Shown here: piece by piece, positions 1 to 5,027 of the stretch
How the letters are laid out: each line of letters starts with the position of its first letter
Numbering within the stretch: position 1 is the first letter of the stretch
Assembly (NCBI GenBank): GCA_900766915.1
Contig: CAAFXE010000399.1
Coordinates: forward strand, 1 to 7,859
Reading direction: 5' to 3'
DNA: 7,859 bases
Source of the DNA: Lachnospiraceae bacterium
GTDB taxonomy: Bacteria; Bacillota; Clostridia; Lachnospirales; Lachnospiraceae
Translations under genes and position numbers: made by a program
The notes under the pieces: generated by a model
What the model was told of the DNA's origin: nothing
What the model saw: only the letters and a program-made list of their open reading frames with translations
The model's database searches: none

Positions 1-2
1 CA

Positions 3-23
3 TTATCCCTTCCTGAAGGGCAT
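3..23 (-). CDS. Putative 6-codon leader ORF coupled to a gene starting at the window edge
   Basis: On the minus strand a GGAGGTG Shine-Dalgarno sequence lies just before an ATG at 23-21. This opens a reading frame MPFRKG that stops at 5-3. The stop overlaps a second ATG at 3-1 in the TAATG arrangement typical of translational coupling. A purine-rich AGGAAGGGAT within the small ORF could serve the second ATG. The downstream gene lies outside the window, so its identity is unknown. The mini-ORF could be a leader peptide, or simply a strong RBS upstream of the real start. Only the motifs are seen; the coupling is inferred. Confidence 0.3.
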   Translation of the reverse strand: MPFRKG

Positions 24-51
24 TTCACCTCCAAAAATGGAAAAAGCTGGC

Positions 52-126
52 TTACCATTTCGAGAGCCGATCCCAGACAAGCTTCTGCCCGCATCGGTTA
101 CAGAACACCATGTATTCTCTTTCCAT
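52..126 (-). CDS. Short zinc-knuckle peptide or remnant, 24 aa
   Basis: A 24-codon frame encodes a peptide containing CNRCGQKL, the first CxxC half of a zinc-ribbon, and ends in a tryptophan before TAA at 54-52. A second ATG at 111-109 follows a purine-rich GGAAAGAG at a workable distance, giving a 19-aa alternative. The second CxxC of a normal zinc ribbon is missing. This could be a truncated remnant, a real micropeptide or chance. It runs in the same direction as the leader ORF at 3-23, so both may sit on one leader transcript. Confidence 0.25.
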   Translation of the reverse strand: MEREYMVFCNRCGQKLVWDRLSKW

Positions 127-381
127 ATTTATGTTGTAGCGTGAACATACCGGATAACTGGTGGATTGGTTGCCCTTCCGGTATGCCCGACGCTTGGTGA
201 CCTGCCGAGGGATTCGATAGGCCACAGCACCTAATACCCTCCTGCACCGGCCTGCTTACCTTAGCCAAGACATGTTACAGTGCTTCCACAAATCCGTGTA
301 CATCTTCGCAAATTGAAGAGAGCGTTGGCAGATATTTTTGAGTGCCTACAAGAAAGTATGTAGAAGCAAGCACTTCGTCTC
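127..381. other. Left-flank non-coding stretch with no supported gene
   Basis: No reading frame with a convincing ribosome binding site was found on either strand between the agrD stop and the small zinc-knuckle frame. The minus-strand sequence has several possible pairings, the best being the inverted repeat at 138-194. A bulged pairing at roughly 334-375 (AGTGC...GCACT plus CTACA...TGTAG) follows agrD but has no U-run on the agrD strand, so it is not called a terminator. The junction between the agr cassette and the flanking backbone probably lies here but cannot be placed. Confidence 0.4.
138..194. repeat. Imperfect inverted repeat, 5 + 9 bp arms
   Basis: The inner arms CATACCGGA (146-154) and TCCGGTATG (177-185) are perfect complements. 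Outside them AGCGT (138-142) pairs with ACGCT (190-194) across a small internal loop, and the apical loop is 22 nt. There is no T-run on either side, so it does not look like an intrinsic terminator. It could be part of a structured leader for the minus-strand gene at the window edge, or a protein binding site. Confidence 0.5.
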
Positions 382-531
382 TCACATCTGCTCTCGCAGT
401 TCTTCAGGCACATCCGGCTGGTAAAGCATAAACACACAGGTACTACTTACACTCGAAATCGCCAGGAACATGGCAGCACTTGCCAGCAGAGCGCCTAACT
501 TTACCATAGTATGATTAACCATTGTTTTCAT
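382..531 (-). CDS. agrD: AgrD-like cyclic lactone autoinducer peptide precursor
   Basis: This 49-codon frame encodes the precursor of a cyclic autoinducing peptide. The N-terminal half is an amphipathic/hydrophobic leader (about residues 9-28). The core SSTCVFMLYQPDVPEEL (residues 26 or 27 to 45) follows the AgrD pattern of a Cys, four hydrophobic residues, then xQPxVPxEL. By alignment with known AgrD peptides (S. aureus STCDFIM-DEPKVPTEL; C. difficile STCPWII-HQPKVP) the predicted thiolactone ring is C32-V-F-M-L36 and the tail from Y37 is removed by AgrB. The ATG at 531 is chosen because AGAGGAG lies 8 nt upstream (540-546). The frame overlaps the 3' end of agrB by 17 nt, implying co-transcription and coupled translation. 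The exact N-terminal cut is not visible in the sequence. Confidence 0.9.
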   Translation of the reverse strand: MKTMVNHTMVKLGALLASAAMFLAISSVSSTCVFMLYQPDVPEELREQM

Positions 532-1120
532 AAAGCTTTCTCCTCTCTTTTTTATTTATTACTACAGCCAACAGCATTGACAGTCCTGCCATACTGCTGC
601 CCGCAAAATACATACTGACCCATTGACTTTTGGAAGTGAACAAGAAAACCAGCACAACACATCCAAACAGATTGGTCAGGCCGAGAAACAGGCTGTTCCG
701 GCGATTCGCCCTGCACTGGCTTTCCTTTAGCGGCTTATTGGTTGCTGCCACCGGTGAGAACAAAAAAATGATAACAAGATTTACAAAGCAAGCAATTAAC
801 CACGCTTTCGCCGGGATCGCAAATAGTCTCTCTGTTAGCAGGATAAGGGAAAAAAGCAAAGAGAATGCGAAAATACAGTGGGAATGGGTTTTTGCATGGT
901 ATCCGCCCCCAGATAATCGTAGTGGTACAAAACCTGCCATATACGGTACCCACAGAAATGTTTTTCCAAAGACCGCGGAAATGATAATTACTGCCGCAAC
1001 TCCAACTAACGAGGAAAACAACAGTTCCAAGCCATACGCATAAACCTGGATATTCTTTGCTTCAATTACGCTTTTCTCTGACATTTTTGCAGCCGTTTTC
1101 ATTGCCATTTGTTGGACCAT
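515..1120 (-). CDS. agrB: AgrB-like membrane peptidase that processes AgrD
   Basis: A 201-aa polytopic membrane protein of the accessory gene regulator B family, at the usual family length. It cleaves the AgrD C-terminal tail and forms the thiolactone. The catalytic motif GGGYHAKTHSHC gives His75 and Cys82, seven residues apart as in S. aureus AgrB (His77/Cys84). Hydrophobic stretches follow at roughly residues 30-50, 54-66, 83-97, 103-122 and 145-190. The frame extends upstream to a TTG at 1219. The ATG at 1120 is preferred because GAGGGGG lies 7 nt upstream, and the extra 33 residues are Pro/Arg-rich and would cover the promoter and LytTR sites. It is transcribed divergently from the XRE/agrA/agrC genes, unlike the single agrBDCA operon of staphylococci. 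Confidence 0.93.
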   Translation of the reverse strand: MVQQMAMKTAAKMSEKSVIEAKNIQVYAYGLELLFSSLVGVAAVIIISAVFGKTFLWVPYMAGFVPLRLSGGGYHAKTHSHCIFAFSLLFSLILLTERLFAIPAKAWLIACFVNLVIIFLFSPVAATNKPLKESQCRANRRNSLFLGLTNLFGCVVLVFLFTSKSQWVSMYFAGSSMAGLSMLLAVVINKKERRKLYENNG

Positions 1121-1151
1121 TGGCTTTCCCCCTCTGGTTCTTGTTGAACCA

Positions 1152-1180
1152 AATGTAATTCGTTGAGGGCGACATTTCAA
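1152..1180 (-). promoter_or_regulatory. Candidate agrBD promoter
   Basis: On the minus strand TTGAAA (1180-1175) is followed by a 17-nt spacer and TACATT (1157-1152), a good -35 with a moderate -10. The start point would fall about 25 nt upstream of the agrB ATG region. A pair of LytTR-type repeats lies 13 bp upstream of the -35, as expected for an activator-dependent promoter. An alternative minus-strand -10 (TATAAT, 1256-1251) with a poor -35 lies inside the palindrome at 1244-1270. Confidence 0.55.
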
Positions 1181-1193
1181 GGGGGTAGGCATG

Positions 1194-1223
1194 AACGACG
1201 GTTCAGGCGGCATAAACAACAGT
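1194..1223 (-). promoter_or_regulatory. Candidate AgrA/LytTR binding site: two 9-bp direct repeats, 21-bp period
   Basis: Read on the minus strand, ACTGTTGTT (1223-1215) and ACCGTCGTT (1202-1194) are direct repeats separated by 12 bp, so they are phased at 21 bp on one DNA face. The match extends to AACYGTYGTTYATG (11 of 14 identical, all differences T/C). The core resembles the LytTR consensus ACnGTTnnn, and the 9-12-9 spacing is the one known for AgrA-type regulators. The site lies directly upstream of the candidate agrBD promoter. Binding by the AgrA-like protein encoded at 1792-2487 is inferred. Confidence 0.65.
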
Positions 1224-1231
1224 TTTCTCTC

Positions 1232-1260
1232 TTGAAATAGCAGTATAGCTATTATATAAT
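1232..1260 (+). promoter_or_regulatory. Promoter of the XRE regulator gene
   Basis: TTGAAA (1232-1237), a 17-nt spacer and a perfect TATAAT (1255-1260) form a near-consensus sigma-A promoter. The expected start near 1267 leaves a leader of about 75 nt before the GTG at 1343. Its -10 lies within the palindrome 1244-1270, so a dimer bound there would occlude it. Confidence 0.7.
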
Positions 1261-1270
1261 AATAGCTATA
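1244..1270. promoter_or_regulatory. Palindromic operator candidate in the divergent region
   Basis: TATAGCTATTA (1244-1254) and TAATAGCTATA (1260-1270) are perfect 11-bp inverted arms around a 5-bp centre. A further TAGCT occurs at 1272-1276. The palindrome covers the -10 of the XRE promoter and an alternative -10 on the opposite strand. Family knowledge says XRE regulators often bind such dyads at their own promoter. That this protein does so is inferred. Confidence 0.6.
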
Positions 1271-1286
1271 GTAGCTTAATTTCTCG

Positions 1287-1314
1287 CCGTAAAACCGATA
1301 TAATAACCGTAAAA
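1287..1314 (+). repeat. Direct repeat CCGTAAAA x2, 20-bp period, around a second TATAAT
   Basis: CCGTAAAA occurs at 1287-1294 and again at 1307-1314, flanking GATATAATAA, whose TATAAT (1299-1304) could be a second -10 with a weak -35 (TTAATT, 1276-1281). The repeats lie in the leader of the XRE gene. They share CCGT with the LytTR repeats but the period is 20 rather than 21 bp, so they are only a weak regulator-site candidate. Confidence 0.35.
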
Positions 1315-1342
1315 TGGTGATTTAAGATTGCGAGGAGCTACT

Positions 1343-1660
1343 GTGAATTTGATAAGGATAAAGATCGGTACTATGATCCGAGAGAAACGAAACAGCCAGC
1401 GCCTCACACAAGAGGAACTGGCCGAGAAAGTGAATCTTTCCACTGGTATGATTGGGCAAATCGAGCGTGGGGAAACCATGCCCAGCGTTGAAAGTCTGGA
1501 TGCAATCATTAAGGAATTGGGTATTGATCCTAGGTCTTTGTTTGGAAATATGCCTCCGTCAAACACAGAATTAGCGGAATTATACATGATCGCTTCCCGA
1601 ATGAACCCGGATCAGCAGCATCTTTTACTCAAGATTGCTAGGGCGATTCGGGATGACTGA
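1343..1660 (+). CDS. XRE-family helix-turn-helix transcriptional regulator
   Basis: A 105-aa cytoplasmic DNA-binding protein of the XRE/Cro-CI class. The HTH_3 domain spans about residues 5-62: IKIGTMIREKR forms helix 1, LTQEELAEKV helix 2 and STGMIGQIERGETMPS the recognition region. A short C-terminal segment with ELAELYMIASRMNPDQQHLL resembles the dimerization or oligomerization tail of small SinR-like repressors. The GTG at 1343 is chosen because GAGGAG lies 5 nt upstream (1332-1337); the frame opens upstream at a TTG (1328) without an RBS. The gene diverges from agrB and precedes agrA. An operator-like palindrome over its promoter suggests autoregulation and possible control of agrBD. Confidence 0.9.
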   Translation: MNLIRIKIGTMIREKRNSQRLTQEELAEKVNLSTGMIGQIERGETMPSVESLDAIIKELGIDPRSLFGNMPPSNTELAELYMIASRMNPDQQHLLLKIARAIRDD

Positions 1661-1714
1661 CGCTGAGACTATTGTGGTTCTGGCGCAAACGACACTTAAA
1701 GCGGCACAAACAGC

Positions 1715-1791
1715 AAAAACACCACCTTGAATGGACTTCTGAAATCTGTTAAAATAGATTCAGATACTATCCATTCTAAGGTGGTGTTTTT
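1715..1791 (+). terminator. Long hairpin between xre and agrA: terminator and/or RBS-masking stem
   Basis: AAAAACACCACCTT (1715-1728) pairs perfectly with AAGGTGGTGTTTTT (1778-1791). GAATGGA (1729-1735) then pairs with TCCATTC (1770-1776), with T1777 bulged. Inside, TCTGA/TCAGA and ATCT/AGAT extend the stem to about 30 bp around an 8-nt loop. The right arm holds the agrA ribosome binding site (AAGGTGG, 1778-1784) and ends in five Ts immediately before the agrA ATG. An RNA reading through from the XRE gene could form an intrinsic terminator or hide the RBS. An RNA starting at the embedded promoter lacks the left arm and leaves the RBS open. Confidence 0.75.
1727..1755 (+). promoter_or_regulatory. 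agrAC promoter embedded in the hairpin
   Basis: TTGAAT (1727-1732), a 17-nt spacer and TAAAAT (1750-1755) form a good sigma-A promoter, with an extended -10 TG at 1747-1748. The expected start near 1762 gives a leader of about 30 nt that contains only the right arm of the surrounding inverted repeat. The agrA ribosome binding site would then be accessible. Confidence 0.65.
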
Positions 1792-2487
1792 ATGGAGAAA
1801 CTTCGATTGGGAATTTGTGATGATGAAACACAGGACTTGGCGCAAATCTTGGAAATGGTGAAGCGGTATGATGAAGACTGCCAGATTCAAATTACCACCT
1901 TTCTCCGTGCCAAAGATCTTCTGTATGCGGCGAAGACATCCAGTTTCGATATTACGATTTTGGATATCGAAATGGAACCACCTACGGGATTTGATGTTGC
2001 GAAGGAACTGATTGCCATGCCAAATCCTCCTATTGTCATATTCGCCACAAAAAGCAATGCTTATGCACTGAAAGGGTATGGAGTTGCAATCCGGTATCTT
2101 CAAAAGCCTGTTGCCCAGAGGGATTTCTTTGAAGCAATGGATGCCGCCATTTCCGATGCGACAGCACACCGCCTTACATTTCAAATCGATACTTCCATTG
2201 TCTCTGTACATCTGCGAGACATCCAATATATAGAAGCATTCGGGCACTATACCGTGGTGCATTCAGCAGAGGAGGCATATCGCTTTCGCAGCACTTTAAA
2301 GGAAGTTATGTCTCGCCTGCCTAAAGGGTATTTTGCATCTCCTCACAAGAGTTATGTTGTAAATCTGGAACACATTCATTCTGCAACTGCGTCAGAAATT
2401 ATATTAGACTGCGGTGCAGTGGTTCCCATTGGCCGAAAACGAATGCAGGAATTTAATGACGCACTGTATCGCTTCCTTGGGAGGTAG
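1792..2487 (+). CDS. agrA: AgrA-like LytTR-family response regulator
   Basis: A 231-aa cytoplasmic response regulator. The receiver domain (about residues 4-120) has the acidic pair Asp10-Asp11, phosphoacceptor Asp58 in ITILDIEM, Thr86 and Lys105 in YLQKP. The C-terminal LytTR DNA-binding domain (about 130-230) contains IQYIEAFGHYTVVH, a typical FRSTLKEVMSRLP helix, FASPHKSYVVNLEHI and VPIGRKRMQEF. LytTR domains bind paired 9-bp direct repeats with a 21-bp period, matching the site at 1194-1223. The ATG is preceded by AAGGTGG with a 7-nt spacer. It is followed after 2 nt by the sensor kinase gene and forms a two-gene unit with it. Phosphorylation by the adjacent kinase is inferred. Confidence 0.95.
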   Translation: MEKLRLGICDDETQDLAQILEMVKRYDEDCQIQITTFLRAKDLLYAAKTSSFDITILDIEMEPPTGFDVAKELIAMPNPPIVIFATKSNAYALKGYGVAIRYLQKPVAQRDFFEAMDAAISDATAHRLTFQIDTSIVSVHLRDIQYIEAFGHYTVVHSAEEAYRFRSTLKEVMSRLPKGYFASPHKSYVVNLEHIHSATASEIILDCGAVVPIGRKRMQEFNDALYRFLGR

Positions 2488-2489
2488 TC

Positions 2490-3800
2490 ATGTACATTAT
2501 TGCGGAACTTACAGGAGTCGTAACAGAAATACTCCTTGCCCATATATATCTCAATGGGTTTTTCACCCAAAGATTGCGCCCTCGGTGGGCAATGTTAGCT
2601 GCCTATATTATGAGTGGGGGCATTCTTGCAATATTGTCTTTCGTGCCTGATGCCTCTTTTCTTCGGTTGGCTTTCTATGTGGTTGCACTCGGACTGATTG
2701 TGTATTCTTTTTTCAACGCAAACATCCTTCAGGCGGTATATGCTAGTATCAGTTACTGCTGCCTCTGTGTATTAAATGAAATGCTGATTTTTGGTTTGTT
2801 TTCCTTATTCCATATTGATGCGCAGACAATCATGTCTTATGGTCATTCTCGTGCCATTTGTATTATTATTTCGCATATGCTGCTATGGCTTTGCGTATTG
2901 ATCGTGCTGGCAATTACGAAGCGCAAGAGGACAGCGATTACCTTACCATTTCTGCTCACCTTAACACCCGGATATATTGCTGGAATTTTTATTGGCTTGT
3001 CTTTCTGTCAGCAGGTTCTCTCCGGAGAAGGCCGAATGTCTGTTCCTGTTTTGATATCCGCAATTGGTTTACTTTACTTAAACATTGTCATTATCCTGTA
3101 TGCGGAGCGCGCAAAAAGTGCTTCTGATCAAAAACTGCAAGCGGAACTAGCTGAGCATCATTATGCTATGCAGGAACAGTATTATACACAACTCCGAAGC
3201 GAGCAGGAAGAAACCCGTGCTATGTTCCATGACATCAATAAATACATGCAGGCAATGCGTATCTTGGCTGCAGAAGCAAATGCGGCAGAAGTAAACCAAA
3301 TGATGGCTGAGACACAGGAACTCTTTGAAAGTCTTACCACGGTGGTAGATGTAGGAAACAGCGTAGTAAGTACAATTCTGAATGAGTACCGGGGAATTAC
3401 AGAAGATGCCGATATTCCCTTTAACTTTGATGTCAGTGTTCCCCCAAACCTGGGGATTTCCGCAGTAGATCTTTATGTTTTACTGGGAAACACTTTGGAT
3501 AATGCCATAGAAGCCTGTCAGTCGCTGCCCATAGAGGAACGATACATACGCATTCAAATGCGGATCTATCACAACATTCTCTTTTACCAGATTGAGAACC
3601 CCTACGCAGAAGGATATCCTCAGCGCGGTCGGGGGAAGGATCATGGTTACGGACTTCAAAATGTCCGAAAATGTGTTGACAAGCATGATGGGCATATGTC
3701 AATTACACAGAAAGGAAACAAATTTATTTTGTCCATGCGACTAAACGGCTGTGTCCCTATTGATTGTGAGCTCTTGGAAAACACTCATTTGTCGATGTAG
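2490..3800 (+). CDS. agrC: AgrC-like sensor histidine kinase, GHKL domain
   Basis: A 436-aa membrane sensor kinase. The N-terminal half (about residues 3-205) has six or seven hydrophobic segments, the usual AgrC peptide-sensing domain. A coiled-coil linker (about 206-245) leads to the phosphoacceptor motif MFHDINKYMQ with His247. The C-terminal GHKL ATPase has the N-box GNTLDNAIEA (Asn338) and the G-box HGYGLQNV (385-392). The H-box and N-box form are those of the HPK10 class paired with LytTR regulators. The ATG is 2 nt after the agrA stop, with GGGAGG (2479-2484) inside the end of agrA, so translation is coupled. It is expected to detect the mature peptide made from the agrD product. Confidence 0.95.
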   Translation: MYIIAELTGVVTEILLAHIYLNGFFTQRLRPRWAMLAAYIMSGGILAILSFVPDASFLRLAFYVVALGLIVYSFFNANILQAVYASISYCCLCVLNEMLIFGLFSLFHIDAQTIMSYGHSRAICIIISHMLLWLCVLIVLAITKRKRTAITLPFLLTLTPGYIAGIFIGLSFCQQVLSGEGRMSVPVLISAIGLLYLNIVIILYAERAKSASDQKLQAELAEHHYAMQEQYYTQLRSEQEETRAMFHDINKYMQAMRILAAEANAAEVNQMMAETQELFESLTTVVDVGNSVVSTILNEYRGITEDADIPFNFDVSVPPNLGISAVDLYVLLGNTLDNAIEACQSLPIEERYIRIQMRIYHNILFYQIENPYAEGYPQRGRGKDHGYGLQNVRKCVDKHDGHMSITQKGNKFILSMRLNGCVPIDCELLENTHLSM

Positions 3801-3897
3801 TTGTCCCACATGAAGGTGTTCCTTGCAGACTTAACTAAAATTTTCCCATCTGCGTTTTGTCGAAGCTAGAATTACACTGCTAAAGAAGGTGAAATCG

Positions 3898-4758
3898 ATG
3901 AAAAGGCCTGTCTGGAAAGTTACATCCTCCAAAAACCAGGAAACGGAAAAACCGGTAAAAACGGAGGAGCATATCTTTTCGCTTGAAGAATACAATTCTT
4001 TGCGAAATGAAACTGTAGAGCGTATTTCAATCATGAATAATCAAGCATCAAGTGCTTTTGGGCTGCTGCTGACAACATGGGGTGCCGGCTTTACCTTGCT
4101 TGGCATACTTGTTTCGTATCAGACATCAGGCAAAGGCAATGAAATTCCATTTCTTCTCCTGCTATTGTTATCCGTAGGTCAAGTGTTTGCTTTTTTATCA
4201 TCTTTGCTTATGCTTGTTCCCATGGCAATTAAAAGCGGAGAAAATTTACGGCAGTTGATTTCGCTTGGTGTATATATCCGTGTTTTTTATGATTATGTAT
4301 CAAAATACCGGGAATGTAAGCAACGGTTTTCATGGGACACCGCCGATAAACAGGTCAGTGCTTTTACAACAACAAAAGGAACTGACAAATTCTGGCTACG
4401 ACAGTATAATGCAGAATATATCGTTTTAGGTTTCATTTCGACCACTTTCCTTTCAATTAGTTACGTATATAACGCCATACTTCTTCAGCCCCAAATCCCC
4501 ACAAATTATTTATTGGCCGGTGGACTGTTGATAGCTATATTTGCTTTTTATCTGTTGCATATTATTCATACCAAATCTAGCACTAAAAGGAACCTAATGT
4601 TACTAAGTGACGAGTACACAAAAAAGTATTTGGTTCTTGCTGTAGAATCTGGATTTATAGAAAAGAAGGACTTGACGAATGCATGGAATGAGTTAGATCC
4701 AGGGAAAGCAATAGAGCTGAAAGAATATTCCCGTTATTTTGATAAACAGGCTCCCTAG
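3898..4758 (+). CDS. Unrecognised membrane protein, four predicted segments, downstream of agrC
   Basis: A 286-aa protein that I cannot assign to a named family. A polar N-terminus (1-28) leads into FSLEEYNSLRNETVERISIMNNQ, a helix-like stretch. Predicted membrane segments follow at about 52-74, 83-109, 173-196 and 203-224, that is, two hairpins separated by a soluble stretch (110-172), then a charged cytoplasmic tail of about 60 residues. The ATG at 3898 is chosen because GAAGGTG lies 6 nt upstream; the frame also has an in-frame GTG at 3889 that overlaps this RBS. It lies 97 bp after agrC on the same strand with no clear terminator between, so co-transcription is likely. It could be the output of the quorum-sensing circuit, an accessory transfer or exclusion protein, or a defence effector. 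None of these is proven. Confidence 0.85.
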   Translation: MKRPVWKVTSSKNQETEKPVKTEEHIFSLEEYNSLRNETVERISIMNNQASSAFGLLLTTWGAGFTLLGILVSYQTSGKGNEIPFLLLLLLSVGQVFAFLSSLLMLVPMAIKSGENLRQLISLGVYIRVFYDYVSKYRECKQRFSWDTADKQVSAFTTTKGTDKFWLRQYNAEYIVLGFISTTFLSISYVYNAILLQPQIPTNYLLAGGLLIAIFAFYLLHIIHTKSSTKRNLMLLSDEYTKKYLVLAVESGFIEKKDLTNAWNELDPGKAIELKEYSRYFDKQAP

Positions 4759-4820
4759 GAAGTTGATAGAATCTCGTTAATACCCAGTTCTCTCGGCCTA
4801 GGATTCACTAATAAAAAGTT

Positions 4821-4860
4821 GGGGCAATAACAAGGTGATTATGAACTTTGTTGTTGCCCC
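4821..4860 (+). terminator. Intrinsic terminator after the membrane protein gene
   Basis: GGGGCAATAACAAGGT (4821-4836) pairs with ACTTTGTTGTTGCCCC (4845-4860) as a 16-bp stem with two G-U wobbles and an 8-nt loop. TAAATTTTATG follows, an adequate U-rich tail. An A-run (AATAAAAAG) precedes the stem, so it may work on both strands. It closes the plus-strand agr unit. Confidence 0.8.
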
Positions 4861-4924
4861 TAAATTTTATGTAAAATCCTCCTGTTTTACCATTCAACAA
4901 GTTGCCAAAACTGAAATTTTGGGA

Positions 4925-4928
4925 TTAC
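4925..4928. repeat. Left target-site duplication of the IS21 element (TTAC)
   Basis: TTAC directly precedes the TGTTCG terminus and is repeated at 7392-7395 directly after the other terminus. Four-base duplications fit the IS21 family range. Their intactness suggests insertion here without later rearrangement. Confidence 0.8.
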
Positions 4929-4981
4929 TGTTCGAGCCCGGTGAAAATAGCCACTGTGGGCTCATCAAAAATCGCCAATCT
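4929..4981 (+). repeat. IS21 terminal inverted repeat, istB-proximal end
   Basis: The 53 bases beginning TGTTCGAGCC align with the reverse complement of 7339-7391 at 40 positions. Shared blocks include TGTTCG, GCCACT, GCTCA and GCCAATCT. The repeat contains the first two transposase-site copies of the 24-bp-phased series. Confidence 0.85.
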
Positions 4982-5001
4982 GAGATCATGAAAAATCGCC
5001 A
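4945..5001 (-). repeat. Three 9-bp transposase-site repeats, exact 24-bp period
   Basis: AAATAGCCA (4945-4953), AAATCGCCA (4969-4977) and AAATCGCCA (4993-5001) are spaced exactly 24 bp apart; on the minus strand they read TGGCKATTT. Multiple short repeats inside each end are a known trait of IS21 elements and are thought to be IstA binding sites. Assignment to this IstA is inferred. Confidence 0.8.
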
Positions 5002-5027
5002 ACAACCCAGATTTGTATATCAGGTTT

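Noticed and set aside
200..280. tRNA-like or known riboswitch structure in the left flank
   Set aside because: A TCGAATC string is present but no flanking 5-bp T-stem or acceptor stem forms, and no riboswitch core could be recognised.
630..1043. 137-aa plus-strand frame
   Set aside because: It is the antisense shadow of agrB, with no RBS or recognizable motif.
1121..1219. N-terminal extension of agrB from a TTG start at 1219
   Set aside because: The extra 33 residues are Pro/Arg-rich and unlike AgrB, would cover the promoter and LytTR repeats, and a good RBS lies before the ATG at 1120.
1696..2262. 188-aa minus-strand frame
   Set aside because: It is the shadow of agrA, which has complete receiver and LytTR motifs on the other strand.
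3801..3897. Terminator or promoter between agrC and the membrane protein gene
   Set aside because: Only a 4-bp AAGG/CCTT pairing and a lone TAGAAT were found, without a U-run or a matching -35.
4945..5001. CRISPR-like array suggested by regularly spaced repeats
   Set aside because: The repeats are 9 bp with a 24-bp period, occur in inverted form at both IS ends, and fit IS21 transposase sites.
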